Numbered from the stretch's first letter, positions 18,001 to 26,851 are shown. The stretch is 64,000 bases of DNA from JADJTT01 sp049306275 (GCA_049306275.1 JBAQQB010000138.1:44246-108245); one strand, 5' to 3'. The notes: a model not told the origin generated them from the letters alone. Translations and numbers: made by a program.

Positions 18001-19849
18001 TCCCGTGCTCGACCCTGCAATCACCCTGACAGGCGATTCTTCCATTTGCGAAGGAGAAAGCGTTCAGCTCAGCGTCGACCCCGATGCCACAAACATCGAA
18101 TGGTACCTCGACGGCCAGTTGCTGGAAACGCAGGAATCGTTGATCGAAACCCAGGCGGGAGGCAGTTACTACGCCATTTTGTCAAACCCTTCCTGCCATA
18201 TTCAGACCGATCCTGTGGAAATCGAGGTCATCCCATACCCCAGCCCGGCTATTGCCCTGTCTGGCGAACCCACGCTCTGCGAAGGCCAAAGCCTGACGCT
18301 CAGCGCCGACCCCAACGCCACCGCCGTGCAGTGGTACCTCGACGGACAATTGCTGCCCTGGGAGGAAAGCCAGATCGAAGTGCAGGAGGCCGGCGTATAT
18401 TCAGCAATCGTCTTCAACCAGTTCTGCCAGACACAGGCAGAAACGGTGGATGTGCAGGTAATACCCGCTCCTTCTCCCGAACTGACCCTGGCAGGCGAAA
18501 CCGCCATTTGTGAAGGTGAGAGCGTACTGATCAGCGCGGATCCCTCCACCACTTCCATTCAGTGGTACCTCGACGGCCAGTTGCTGGAATGGACCGAAGC
18601 TCAGATCGAAGTGCAGACGGGAGGCGAGTACTACGCCGTCCTGTCCAACGAAGTGTGCACCACACTGACCCAGGCTGTGGAGATCGAGGTCATCCCCTAC
18701 CCCAGCCCCGAAATCGCCCTCTCCGGCGAGCCCACGCTCTGCGAAGGTGAAAGCCTGACGCTCAGCGCCGACCCCGGCGCCACCGCCGTGCAATGGTACC
18801 TCGACGGGCAGCTGCTGCCTTGGGAACAAACGCAGATTGAAGTGCAGGAAGCAGGCACGTATTCCGCCATCGCTTACAACCTGTTTTGCGCCACGCCGGC
18901 CGATCCGGTGGAGATTGTGGTTATTTCCGCCCCCGATCCCGCGATCCTGCTGACGGGAGAAGCCGCGTTTTGCGAAGGTGAAAGCGCCCTGCTGAGCGCC
19001 GACTCCACCGCTACTTTCATCCAATGGTTCCTCGACGGCCAGCTTTTGGAATGGCCCGAAACGCAAATCGAAGTGCAGGAGGCAGGCACGTATTCCGCCA
19101 TCGCCTACAACCTGTTTTGCGCCACGCAGACCGATTTTGTGGAGATTGTGGTCATTTCCGCACCCGATCCCATCCTGACTTACGAGACCACCCTCGCCTG
19201 CCGCGGCGACTCCATTTTGCTCGGCGCAAACGGAGTACTGGACTCCTGGCAATGGTACCTCGATGGCGCGCCCATAGAACCGGCCACGGGACCCCAATGG
19301 TGGGCAAGTGAAAGCGGCCAGTATTCCTACACCGGAACGCTGGGCCCATGTGAAGTCGCCAGCGAACCGGTGCCGATCACCCTGGCGGAACCGGTCGTGC
19401 CGGTGCTGAGCTACCTCAACGACACCCTGTTCTGCACGCCTGCCACAAGCTATCAGTGGTACCTTAACGGCGAGTTGCTGGAAGGCGCCACGGGTCCCTT
19501 CCTCGTGCCGGAGCAAAGCGGCGCTTACAGCGTTTGGACCACCGATGAGAACGGCTGCGAAGCCATTTCCAACCCCATCGACGTAGAGATCATCAATTCG
19601 GTATCCGGCGCCCTGCCCACTGGCTGGAAGGTCTACCCCAACCCAGCCAGCGACTGGCTGACGCTGGAACTGCCAGACTCCGGCCGGGCGCAGTACGCGC
19701 TTTACGACCTAACGGGAAGAAGGCTGGTGAACGGCGCCATTCATGTAGAAAAAACCACCCTGAACCTGGCGAATCTTGAAAACGGCCTGTATATCCTGGA
19801 AATCCAATCAACCACATCCCAATACCAGATAAAGATACTCCTGCACTGA
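15029..19849 (+). CDS. Secreted LVIVD propeller / Ig-like repeat protein with T9SS sorting domain
   Basis: Extracellular protein of 1606 aa. A signal peptide (to about AQA, residue 20) precedes an LVIVD-type beta-propeller of the choice-of-anchor B family (about 25-370), with blades such as GLMIFDLSDMPN and GVIILDLNADPDNP. From residue 380 to ~1379 there are 13 Ig-like repeats of 77 residues, each with ICEGE, QWYLNG/QWYLDG, a GxYYA strand and a second Cys. Two divergent repeats follow. The end is a T9SS type A sorting domain (VYPNPASDWLTLELP to KILLH). Predicted to be exported by T9SS and anchored or released at the surface; probably adhesive. No enzyme motif is seen. It is preceded by a good -7 box and followed by DUF4419 on the same strand. 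Confidence 0.9.
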   Translation: MKHPLYLLLWGALSMTSAQAQISHNMTLLGNFNDPSLPSASGTRYNDVWGWTDCEQREYAILGSAKYVHFFNIENPASPQQVGFFTGGSTTIWRDMKTFRDRAYAVCDNCNEGLMIFDLSDMPNTVTKTKQTTQFFSSAHNIYIDENAGRLYVAGSNTKSNGVIILDLNADPDNPTQIGNPTLAGGYIHDIHVRNHIAYGSSGNNGLWVYNLSNPQNPVLLGTLTDYPQSGYNHSSWLSGDGQHLVMADETHNKGIKMVDVSDLSDMTVTDVFRSALLAPADTASIVHNPFIRDEYVFVSYYHDGVQVFNMSNPSNVVKVAWYDTFTGHTNYSGFKGCWGVYPFLSSGKILASDQTNGLFILSLNNITLDPIPHPTYPTPTITLNGGNPICQGQTVTISAHPSATDADWYLNGNLIQEGGLSIQVGQAGVYHAILYKEYCGIQSNSINLQVIPLPNPVITPLSDLTVCQGGIVTLSVDPLATNVQWYRNGILVQNGGFLYQTQQAGNYHAILFNQSCSIQTNTVQVQVIPFPSNILTLTGDNPICEGESVTLSVDPTATSVQWYLNGALQPWQGTQIEATATGSYYAKVYRQFCSVQTNSIFLQVIPLPDTEITPLGNPVICEGESIFLAVDPSSTNVIWYRNGAQYQTGGTLLQVSQAGTYSALLFHQFCSIESESIEIQVIPLPDPGIAFAGENTICEGESALLFADPAATNVVWFLNGAPLPASGNPVEVQQPGFYHALVYNQNCTVLSDSANLQVIALPNPVITPLGNPEICEGESVFISADPSATSVEWFLNGASLPEEGFVIEAQEAGTYSAILYNQFCEIASNSIEVETIPLPDPAIAVSGETSICEGESVLLSADLNATAIQWYLNGDLLPLTEAQIEVQEAGQYYAILSNQHCTTQSEQVEIEVIAYPSAGIALSGDASLCEGESVVLSADSSATAIGWYLDGVLLSETEAQIEVGEAGVYYALLSNQFCQIQTNSVEIEVFPVLDPAITLTGDSSICEGESVQLSVDPDATNIEWYLDGQLLETQESLIETQAGGSYYAILSNPSCHIQTDPVEIEVIPYPSPAIALSGEPTLCEGQSLTLSADPNATAVQWYLDGQLLPWEESQIEVQEAGVYSAIVFNQFCQTQAETVDVQVIPAPSPELTLAGETAICEGESVLISADPSTTSIQWYLDGQLLEWTEAQIEVQTGGEYYAVLSNEVCTTLTQAVEIEVIPYPSPEIALSGEPTLCEGESLTLSADPGATAVQWYLDGQLLPWEQTQIEVQEAGTYSAIAYNLFCATPADPVEIVVISAPDPAILLTGEAAFCEGESALLSADSTATFIQWFLDGQLLEWPETQIEVQEAGTYSAIAYNLFCATQTDFVEIVVISAPDPILTYETTLACRGDSILLGANGVLDSWQWYLDGAPIEPATGPQWWASESGQYSYTGTLGPCEVASEPVPITLAEPVVPVLSYLNDTLFCTPATSYQWYLNGELLEGATGPFLVPEQSGAYSVWTTDENGCEAISNPIDVEIINSVSGALPTGWKVYPNPASDWLTLELPDSGRAQYALYDLTGRRLVNGAIHVEKTTLNLANLENGLYILEIQSTTSQYQIKILLH
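16166..19165 (+). repeat. 13 tandem 231-bp Ig-like coding repeats
   Basis: Thirteen units of 77 codons, each opening with a variant of P-x-I-T-L-x-G-x-x-x-ICEGE. Later units are the most alike. The segments at about 18225-18365 and 18687-18827 are close to identical and exactly 462 bp (two units) apart, so a two-unit block was duplicated recently. Confidence 0.93.
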
Positions 19850-19903
19850 GCAGGACAATACAGCAAGGGCTCTTCCCGTTATATTCCCATAAAACCTATC
19901 CCT

Positions 19904-21733
19904 ATGAAACCAGGTCTTTTTACCCTGACCCTTGGCCTTTTGCTGCCAATTCTAACCTGCGCCCAGATCACCTTTCCAGTTCATCAGGTCAATCCCGCCA
20001 CAGAACCCCTCGCCGATACGAGCTTCGAGGCCGTCATGCACGCGCTCGCCTTCCGGGAAAAGCCCATTAAAAACTGGTTAGACTACCTTCCCGAATCTGT
20101 CACCCTGCTGAGGCTCGAAAACAGCGACCGCCGCGACTACCCGCTGGTCGACTGCAAGGGCAACCACCCCGTTGCCTATGCGGTGGAGACCGCCTTCTTT
20201 GAACATCGGCCCCTGATCCTTTCCCCAGACATGATCTGGCTGATGATCGCACAGGGCTTCGCAGCCCACGTCACAGCACAGCCCGAGGAGATGCGCGGCG
20301 AACTGGTATCGCACAAAGGAATGAAAGAGCTAGTCGTCTACAGTCCCCAACAATATACCCTGGGCGACACTGCCTACGATTGGCTCTCGGTTTTCAATAC
20401 TTTCCGCGATACCATCGCCCGGAACACAAATCCGGAAGTGGCACGGATCATCGCAGCGGAGTTCTCCACCACCGGGCCGGAAGAAAGGGCGGCTTACTCC
20501 GTAGCGCTCATGGATGCGATGAGCGCCTATTTCCGGTATACCTACTTTCCATTTTGCGGCATCCCGCAAATCACTCTGGAGGGCACGCCCGCCGACTGGC
20601 TCGAACTGGAGCGCCGCTTCCGGGAACTCCGGCCCTTCCTCCCGGAATGGTGGGCCGCCCGGCTGGAACCCATCCTGCGCGAATTTTCCCTGGCAGCAGG
20701 AGGCGCCGTGAATACCGCTTTTTGGAAAAACATCTACCAGTTCAGCAATGCCGACGTGGATTGTGACGAAGTAGCTTACCTCTCCGGATGGATCATCGAC
20801 TTTTTCCCCTACGTAATAGGAAATCCCAATCCCTGGGTAGCCGATGCCAAAGCGCGAACAGCCTTTGAAAAAGCCTGGGAAAAAAATAGCAGGAAAAAAT
20901 CGAAAAAAAGCACTTTCGACCCCTGGCCTTACAACCTCCCCTTACTGACCGTCAACGACCTGCCCATGGGACTTGCGCAGGCGGAAGTCAAAATCATCAG
21001 GCCTGATTTCTATAGAAAATTCGACTTTCGCGCAGGATTCGCAGGCATCCGGCAAGATTCCGCAACCCTCTCCTTGAGGCCCGAGATCAGCTGGCTGGTG
21101 GTGGATAGAACGGAAACCTGCCAATTCCACCCCCCCTTGCCCAAACTCGTCACCCCCACCGATACCTTTCAAAACGTTGGCGACCCGGAGGCGCTTGCCT
21201 ACTTTTCCAGAGGGGACTCTGTACAGAACTGGAGCAGGTATTCCGGAAAGGGATTTGAGCTGTTTATCCTCGCCAATGGCCCCGGTGGTAGCGGCCGGTA
21301 TTGGGAAATAGCGGTAGGACTTGGGTTCGCGGGGGACACCCTGCCAATCAGAGGCTTTTGGTTCGAAACCAGCACCCTCGGCTGGAACACGCTCCTTCAA
21401 TTCGACGAAATGCCGATACCCTGGGCTTCCGACCTCGACGGAGACGGAGACCCCGAACTCATCGTATGGAACAGTTTTTTTGCCGGAGAAGACCCTGAAA
21501 CCGCCCCCCATCCTTCCGGACTCATCGCCTGGGTCTATAATATCAACTTGAAGGGCAAGTTCCGGCTCAATACCGATATGACGCGCGATTTCGCCGCCCG
21601 CATCGCAGCATCCTACCGCCTCGATGCAGGGGGAAACCAGGAAAATGAACGGGTCAGACAAAGAATAGCGGCATACCTGGAAGATTTTAGCACGATACAT
21701 TTTCCGGAACAATTACTGGCAAAAGAACAGTAA
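19904..21733 (+). CDS. DUF4419 domain-containing secreted protein
   Basis: 609 aa with a cleavable signal peptide (MKPGLFTLTLGLLLPILTCAQ region). The DUF4419 signature is clear at about 85-150: LILSPDMIWLMIAQGFAAHV, followed by RGELVSHKGMKELVV. The middle and C-terminal parts have no recognisable motif, apart from an Asp-rich loop SDLDGDGDPELIVW near 505-520 that resembles a calcium-binding FG-GAP-type loop. Function of DUF4419 is unknown. There is no T9SS sorting domain, so the protein probably stays periplasmic. It lies 54 bp after the LVIVD/Ig adhesin and 23 bp before the LamG gene on the same strand, so co-transcription is possible. Confidence 0.85.
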   Translation: MKPGLFTLTLGLLLPILTCAQITFPVHQVNPATEPLADTSFEAVMHALAFREKPIKNWLDYLPESVTLLRLENSDRRDYPLVDCKGNHPVAYAVETAFFEHRPLILSPDMIWLMIAQGFAAHVTAQPEEMRGELVSHKGMKELVVYSPQQYTLGDTAYDWLSVFNTFRDTIARNTNPEVARIIAAEFSTTGPEERAAYSVALMDAMSAYFRYTYFPFCGIPQITLEGTPADWLELERRFRELRPFLPEWWAARLEPILREFSLAAGGAVNTAFWKNIYQFSNADVDCDEVAYLSGWIIDFFPYVIGNPNPWVADAKARTAFEKAWEKNSRKKSKKSTFDPWPYNLPLLTVNDLPMGLAQAEVKIIRPDFYRKFDFRAGFAGIRQDSATLSLRPEISWLVVDRTETCQFHPPLPKLVTPTDTFQNVGDPEALAYFSRGDSVQNWSRYSGKGFELFILANGPGGSGRYWEIAVGLGFAGDTLPIRGFWFETSTLGWNTLLQFDEMPIPWASDLDGDGDPELIVWNSFFAGEDPETAPHPSGLIAWVYNINLKGKFRLNTDMTRDFAARIAASYRLDAGGNQENERVRQRIAAYLEDFSTIHFPEQLLAKEQ

Positions 21734-21756
21734 ATTGCATAGAAAACCCGGAAATT

Positions 21757-23115
21757 ATGAAAATCAAAACTTTACTCCTGCTCCTCCTCCCCGCCCTCTC
21801 CACCTTCTCCCAATCCGCCCTCGACTTCGACGGCGCCGACGACAAGGTTAGCCTGAATGGAGGCGCAGGACTGGTGGCCAACGGCCCCATTTCGCTGGCA
21901 TTTTGGGCCTACCCTACCAACCCCACGCCCAACTTCCCGAATTTCGACGGCTTCGCGGGCATCCGCAACAACGCCGATGCCGACTTCTATATCCTCCAAC
22001 TCACCGCATCCAACGTGGAAGCGCGCTTCCGCAACAGCGCCGGAACAAATTTCGACATCACCTACGACGGCATGGTCCTCAACCAATGGAACCACTTCGC
22101 CCTCACCTACGACCTGTCTACCCTCACTCTCTACCACAATGGCGAACCCACCGGCTCCATCGCGGCCAACGGGGTGATCACCAACGGGGCACAGAGCTTT
22201 GATATGGGCTTCCTCACTTATTTCGCCAACACCTTCTCATTCGACGGCAAACTCGACGATGTATGCCTGTGGAACCAGGCCATCACCGCCGCCGACGTGG
22301 AAACCCTCTACACCTCCTGCCAGGTTCCGCTCGATATGGAAGGCCTTATGCTCTGCTTCGAATTCAACGAAGGCGCGCCCGGAGGCGACAATACCGGACT
22401 CACCCAGGTGGCCGACAGCAAGACAGGCATCACCGCGCCCCTGAACGGATTTGCCCTGACCGGCGAATCTTCCAACTTCACCGGATTCATCCACACCGGC
22501 CATGCCACCCTCTCCGAAAGCACCTGCGGAGAACCCTACACCTCCCCCAGCGGCAACTACACCTGGACGGTCTCCGGCAATTATGCCGACACGGTCGCTT
22601 CCAGCGCCTGCACCGAGATACTGTCCATCTACCTCAGCGTGATCCTGCTCGATACCTCCGTCACCCAAACCGCCCCCGGCACGCTCACGGCCAACGCCGC
22701 CGGCGCCGCCTACCAATGGATCGACTGCGACTCAGGAGAACCCATCGCAGGCGCCACGCAAAAGACCCTCGAAGCCACCCAAACCGGCAATTATGCCGTA
22801 GTCATCACCCAGCTCGGTTGCTCGGACACCTCCTCCTGCTACAACCTGATCATCAACAGCACTTACGAGCCGCAGGAACATGGGGTGAAGGTCTACCCCA
22901 ACCCCGCCGGCGACTGGCTGACGATTGAACTGCCCGGCACTAACCAGGAAATGTACACCCTGTACGACCTGATGGGAAGAATGCTGATGAACGGTAATAT
23001 CCAGGAAGAAAAAACCACCCTGAACCTGGCGAATCTCGAAAACGGCCTCTACATCCTGGAAATCCAATCAACCTCAGCCAAACGCCAAATCAAAATCCTT
23101 CTAACTCAAAAATAA
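21757..23115 (+). CDS. LamG-like (concanavalin A fold) secreted protein with T9SS sorting domain
   Basis: 452 aa with a signal peptide (MKIKTLLLLLLPALSTFSQ). Residues ~22-185 form a LamG/concanavalin-like lectin domain: ALDFDGADDKVSL, ISLAFWAYPT, WNHFALTYD, LYHNGEPTGSI and FDGKLDDVCLWNQAIT are typical strands. A linker with Cys residues precedes a T9SS type A sorting domain starting KVYPNPAGDWLTIELP. That domain is almost identical in DNA to the one ending the LVIVD/Ig protein. Predicted surface glycan- or protein-binding protein; the ligand is not evident. Located 23 bp after the DUF4419 gene. Confidence 0.88.
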   Translation: MKIKTLLLLLLPALSTFSQSALDFDGADDKVSLNGGAGLVANGPISLAFWAYPTNPTPNFPNFDGFAGIRNNADADFYILQLTASNVEARFRNSAGTNFDITYDGMVLNQWNHFALTYDLSTLTLYHNGEPTGSIAANGVITNGAQSFDMGFLTYFANTFSFDGKLDDVCLWNQAITAADVETLYTSCQVPLDMEGLMLCFEFNEGAPGGDNTGLTQVADSKTGITAPLNGFALTGESSNFTGFIHTGHATLSESTCGEPYTSPSGNYTWTVSGNYADTVASSACTEILSIYLSVILLDTSVTQTAPGTLTANAAGAAYQWIDCDSGEPIAGATQKTLEATQTGNYAVVITQLGCSDTSSCYNLIINSTYEPQEHGVKVYPNPAGDWLTIELPGTNQEMYTLYDLMGRMLMNGNIQEEKTTLNLANLENGLYILEIQSTSAKRQIKILLTQK

Positions 23116-23191
23116 ATAGCTTTACTATCTAAAAAAATAGCAACACAACCTTTCCCGAAAATCACTGTTGTACATTCCAAACACAACAGCC

Positions 23192-24370
23192 ATGAAAACG
23201 ATCCATATAATCCTCGCCCTTCTCCTCTCCTCGCAAATCCTCACCGCCCAGGGCCTGCGCAACGGGCAGGACCAGATCGGGCGCGACGTGACCGTCCGCT
23301 CATTTGGCAAGGACAACCTCTGGCACCTGAGGCAGGCGGAGATCCTTATCAGCCAGCAAAACATCGAAAGGGCTCTCTTCGAACTCGACCTCGCCGTGGC
23401 CCAGGACCCCTACCTGGCCAGCGCCTACCTCCTGCGCGCCAAACTGAAAAAACAGATCGGTATGCAGACCGAAGCGCGGCAGGACCTGCAAACGGCGCTC
23501 CGCCTCAACCCCTACGCAGCAGATATCTACGGCTATAACGGGCCCTTCGGGCAACTCAGCCTGCTGGCTACCCCGGCCAGGATCGATATTTCCGGCGACG
23601 AAGCCAGCCGCCTCCAGCCTTACTACGACTGGCTCGACCAAATGAACACCTCTCTCGCTGCAAAAGACTTCGTCTTTGTCTCCGCAGCTCCCAACATGGA
23701 ACTCGACCACCTCGAAGCGGCCGTGTGGCACCTGGAGCGCGAAAACCGGCAGGCAGCCCTGGCCGAAGTGGAAAAGGCCCTGTCCCTCAACCCCTCCTCC
23801 CCCATCGCCCACGACCTGAAAGGACTGATCTTCCTCCAGCAGGAGCGCTGGGAGGATGCAAAGGCATCACTGCTGAAAGCCACCCGGCTGGCGCCCGATT
23901 TCGCCATGGCCTGGTTCAACCTGAGCCGGGTGCATCAGGCGCAGGGCGACAGAGCCGGAGCGCTCGAGCACCTGAACAGGGCAATCAGCCTGCAGGAAGA
24001 GCTGCCCGCACAGGATGCGGAAACCTACCTCCAGGCCTATCTCGACCGCGGACTCACCCGCAAAATGCTGGGCGACTTCGGCGGCGCGCTGGCCGATATC
24101 AACCTCGTCATTGAAAGGGAAGGGGAATCGCCCGAACTGCTGAAAACCAGGGGCAACATTTACCTCATCTACGGCCTGTACAACAAAGCCCTGCTCGACT
24201 TCAGCACGGCCATCCAAAAAAATCCGGATTCGGCAGAGGCATGGTACAATCGCGGCATCGCCCACCTGCTCAACGGAGATGCGCTGTCAGCCTGCTCCGA
24301 CCTCGAAAAAAGCGCAGGCATGGGTTTTGAAAAAGCGAAGGAGAAGCAGCAGTATTTCTGCTTTTACTAA
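23192..24370 (+). CDS. Secreted tetratricopeptide (TPR) repeat protein
   Basis: 392 aa with a signal peptide ending near LTAQ. Several TPR units follow, for example ALFELDLAVAQDPYLASAYL, AALAEVEKALSLNPSSPIAH, AMAWFNLSRVHQAQGDRAGA and ALLDFSTAIQKNPDSAEAWY. TPRs mediate protein-protein contacts; the partner is unknown. No sorting domain or enzyme motif is visible, so a periplasmic scaffold role is likely. I chose ATG 23192, which gives a canonical signal peptide; a TTG at 23168 would add 8 residues in front of it. It stands alone, 76 bp after the LamG gene, and is followed by a hairpin-rich gap. Confidence 0.85.
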   Translation: MKTIHIILALLLSSQILTAQGLRNGQDQIGRDVTVRSFGKDNLWHLRQAEILISQQNIERALFELDLAVAQDPYLASAYLLRAKLKKQIGMQTEARQDLQTALRLNPYAADIYGYNGPFGQLSLLATPARIDISGDEASRLQPYYDWLDQMNTSLAAKDFVFVSAAPNMELDHLEAAVWHLERENRQAALAEVEKALSLNPSSPIAHDLKGLIFLQQERWEDAKASLLKATRLAPDFAMAWFNLSRVHQAQGDRAGALEHLNRAISLQEELPAQDAETYLQAYLDRGLTRKMLGDFGGALADINLVIEREGESPELLKTRGNIYLIYGLYNKALLDFSTAIQKNPDSAEAWYNRGIAHLLNGDALSACSDLEKSAGMGFEKAKEKQQYFCFY

Positions 24371-24466
24371 GGATCCTTTTGGGAATAACTTCCCGATTTC
24401 AAGTGCACAGGGTTCCATCCGGCCTTAGCCGGTTTTAGGCAAAGCGGCGAAAGCCTTGTTTTTATG

Positions 24467-24492
24467 GTACTTTTTCAACAAGGAAAAAGTAC
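24467..24492. repeat. Perfect inverted repeat, 10-bp arms
   Basis: Arms GTACTTTTTC and GAAAAAGTAC flank AACAAG. The stem is AT-rich and could act as a bidirectional terminator for the TPR gene (plus) and the TapB-like gene (minus). Confidence 0.7.
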
Positions 24493-24534
24493 ATGTCAAG
24501 CAAAGCAAAACAATGTGCTCTTTACCCCTGGCAT

Positions 24535-24556
24535 GTGTCGAAGAGGACTTCGACAC
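24535..24556. repeat. Perfect inverted repeat, 9-bp arms
   Basis: Arms GTGTCGAAG and CTTCGACAC around a 4-nt loop AGGA, in the gap between convergent genes. No T-run follows, so it is not a classical terminator. Confidence 0.6.
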
Positions 24557-24601
24557 TACAACAGGGCCGCTTCAAATCCGGAATTAATTACCGGAACAAT
24601 C

Positions 24602-25294
24602 CTAAGCCCCCCACTTCGTCAGCTCCATCCAGGAACTCATTACGCCCTTGGCGTCGTAGGTCTCCTGCTTCACCAGGCCTATGCCCTTGGCATACCAGCC
24701 CACAATGGCGTAGTTGCGATTGAGGAACATCGCGTTGTAGGTGATCTCCTCCCTGATCCGGAAACAGTCGAAGGTACCGGCAGGAGTCGTGATTTTTTCA
24801 CGGGCCTCCACCTTGCGGTTTTTGCTCTCGAAAGTCAGGGTCACGATCGACACGCCGCTGCTGGCCACGTCAATGCGGGTCAGGCCGTCGGGCAACACAT
24901 CGCCCACTGCCAGGCTGGAGGGAAATTGCAGGCCGTCGCCGCTCATGGTCATCTCCATGCTCTGATAGGCCTCCGTCATGGCCGGGTTCATCATGCTGCT
25001 CAAATCCATCTTCAGCACGCCGCCGATGCACTCGATCACATAGCTGCCCTCTCCCGACTCTTTCTTCTTGCCATCCGACATCGAATAGGTCACCGTGCCG
25101 CTGAATCCGTCATCCACCGCCTTGATTTCCACAAAGGTCGCCGAATTCACCGAGGTGACTTTACCCTTGGCGTCGTAATGGGTGTGTTCGAAGGTGAGAC
25201 CTTCTTCAAATGGCAAATACCCTTCACAATCGGTCTGGGCCTGCAAAAGAAACGCTGCAAAAACCAGCAGCAGGGTAAAAAAGGTAGTTTTCAT
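24602..25294 (-). CDS. TapB/DUF3108-like secreted protein
   Basis: 230 aa with a signal peptide (MKTTFFTLLLVFAAFLLQAQ). The body resembles the DUF3108/TapB-like beta-rich fold common in Bacteroidota: YLPFEEGLTFEHTHYDAKGK at the start, a central GDVLPDG turn, then AREKITTPAGTFDCFRI and GIGLVKQETYDAKG near the end. These proteins are periplasmic or surface-associated and of unknown biochemical role. It is transcribed convergently to the TPR gene and divergently from the esterase gene at 25419. No operon partner is visible. Confidence 0.75.
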   Translation of the reverse strand: MKTTFFTLLLVFAAFLLQAQTDCEGYLPFEEGLTFEHTHYDAKGKVTSVNSATFVEIKAVDDGFSGTVTYSMSDGKKKESGEGSYVIECIGGVLKMDLSSMMNPAMTEAYQSMEMTMSGDGLQFPSSLAVGDVLPDGLTRIDVASSGVSIVTLTFESKNRKVEAREKITTPAGTFDCFRIREEITYNAMFLNRNYAIVGWYAKGIGLVKQETYDAKGVMSSWMELTKWGA

Positions 25295-25418
25295 CTCAAA
25301 AATCTTAAAATCAATCCTGACGATCCGACGCTAATCCTGTTAAATCCTGTTTAAAACGTTCCCTTGTCCTGTATTATTCTTTTTCCGTAAATTGTCCGGC
25401 CTTTAAAGCCGAAAAATA

Positions 25419-26849
25419 ATGAAAAACAAACTACTTGCATTTTTTCTTCTCCTTTCTTCCTGGGCCTCCGCACAGTCTTTTCAGGATTTCCTGGATTATG
25501 TAAACGGCCTTTCCGACCCTGCCGCGCGGCAGACTGCGGTTGACAGTTTCATGAACCAATTGCCGGGGGCGCCGCTGATCGAGTTCGATACGCTGGCCCA
25601 TTTCCTTTATCAGGGCAACGTACCCGTTGAGGTAGCCGGCGACTTTAACGGTTGGAATCCGGCCTTGGGGCCCCTCTCTTCAGTGGGATTCACCGACCTG
25701 TGGGTGCGTACCATGGTCTTCGAGCCCAATGCCCGTCTCGACTACAAATTCGTGCTCAACGGCAGCAACTGGATTCTCGACCCACTCAACCCGCATACCG
25801 TTTCCGGCGGCTTCGGCCCCAACTCCGAACTGGCCATGCCACAGTACGTCCAGCCCTGGGAAATCGTTTCTCAAAACGGCATCCCGAAAGGCACGATCGA
25901 AACCTTCAGCTTCAACAGCGCGGTGCTGGGGGGCAATTACCAGGTGCAGGTCTACCTGCCTCCCAGCTATGCTTCGCATCCCGATCGCTACTACCCTTCT
26001 ATCTACGTGCAGGACGGTCAGGAGTACCTCACGCTTGGTTCCGCCAAAAACGTGCTCGACAACCTCATCGACGCCGGACTCATCTACGAACTCGTCGGCG
26101 TATTCATCCGCCCCAACAACCGCAACGAGGAATATGCGGGCAGCAAACGCAACCAATACCGCACCTTCCTCGTACAAGAGCTCATTCCGCACATTCTTGC
26201 ACAATACCGCGTTATCGACGCCCCGGAAGCCCGCGCCGCCATCGGCACCTCCTTCGGCGCCAATATCTCTGCCCAGATCGCCTTTCATAACAAGGACAAG
26301 GTCGGTAAGGCAGGCTTGCACTCCCCGGCCTTCTGGCCCAACAACCAGGAAACCGCCGTCCTGTTGATGGAAGGAGGCTACCAACCCATCCACTGGGCCT
26401 CCGTCTGGGGTACCTACGAAGCCTCCGTGTTCCAGAACATGGAGGCGGTCCAGGCCGCCCTCGAATTCTACGGCAACGATTTCTACGGCAACTACTACCC
26501 CGAAGGCCACAGCTGGGGCCTCTGGCGCGCCACCCTCGACGAACTCCTCATCGAGCTCTTCCCCCCCAATTTCGTGTCCGTGAAAGATATTTCTTTCTCC
26601 GAAAAAAATATCACAGTAAGCCCCAACCCCGCCTCCCCCGGGCAAATCATCACCATCACCCTACCAAACCACCAAGCCCCCCTCAGCGCCCAACTCCTCG
26701 ACCTCCATGGCAACCCCCTCGCCCATTGGCAATCCAACGGCCCCACCCACCATTGGAGCCTGCCCGCCAATATCCCCCCCGGCATTTACATCCTGAAAAC
26801 CCAAACACCCGGCAATCAGCTATATGCCACAAAAGTCATCATCCATTAA
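25419..26849 (+). CDS. Secreted alpha/beta-hydrolase esterase (enterochelin esterase-like) with T9SS sorting domain
   Basis: 476 aa. A signal peptide (to ASAQ) is followed by an N-terminal Ig/E-set domain resembling CBM48 (VEVAGDFNGWNPALGP). Next is a D-type esterase domain (about 160-380) with nucleophile S278 in GTSFGA and catalytic-type H364 in GHSWGLW. The end is a short T9SS sorting domain (VSPNPASPGQIITITLP to YATKVIIH). The family includes Fes-type and xylan/feruloyl esterases that cleave ester bonds in siderophores or glycans; the substrate here is not evident. Predicted to be exported by T9SS. The stop is followed by TTCAC-word repeats. Confidence 0.87.
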   Translation: MKNKLLAFFLLLSSWASAQSFQDFLDYVNGLSDPAARQTAVDSFMNQLPGAPLIEFDTLAHFLYQGNVPVEVAGDFNGWNPALGPLSSVGFTDLWVRTMVFEPNARLDYKFVLNGSNWILDPLNPHTVSGGFGPNSELAMPQYVQPWEIVSQNGIPKGTIETFSFNSAVLGGNYQVQVYLPPSYASHPDRYYPSIYVQDGQEYLTLGSAKNVLDNLIDAGLIYELVGVFIRPNNRNEEYAGSKRNQYRTFLVQELIPHILAQYRVIDAPEARAAIGTSFGANISAQIAFHNKDKVGKAGLHSPAFWPNNQETAVLLMEGGYQPIHWASVWGTYEASVFQNMEAVQAALEFYGNDFYGNYYPEGHSWGLWRATLDELLIELFPPNFVSVKDISFSEKNITVSPNPASPGQIITITLPNHQAPLSAQLLDLHGNPLAHWQSNGPTHHWSLPANIPPGIYILKTQTPGNQLYATKVIIH

Positions 26850-26851
26850 CC

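Larger units (their letters stand above)
24371..24601. other. Hairpin-rich gap between convergent genes
   Basis: No gene is seen. The 231 bp hold several inverted repeats: GGGAA/TTCCC near 24390, CCGGC/GCCGG near 24420, a perfect 10-bp stem at 24467-24492, a perfect 9-bp stem at 24535-24556 and TCCGG/CCGGA near 24580. It may be a decayed mobile element, an RNA or clustered terminators for the flanking convergent genes. Confidence 0.5.

Noticed and set aside
24371..24601. tRNA gene or insertion sequence
   Set aside because: No cloverleaf with a T-loop or anticodon arm, no terminal repeats with a transposase, and no target-site duplication.
24464..25354. 296-residue plus-strand open frame
   Set aside because: Covers the TapB-like gene in antisense; the minus-strand frame has a signal peptide and family motifs.
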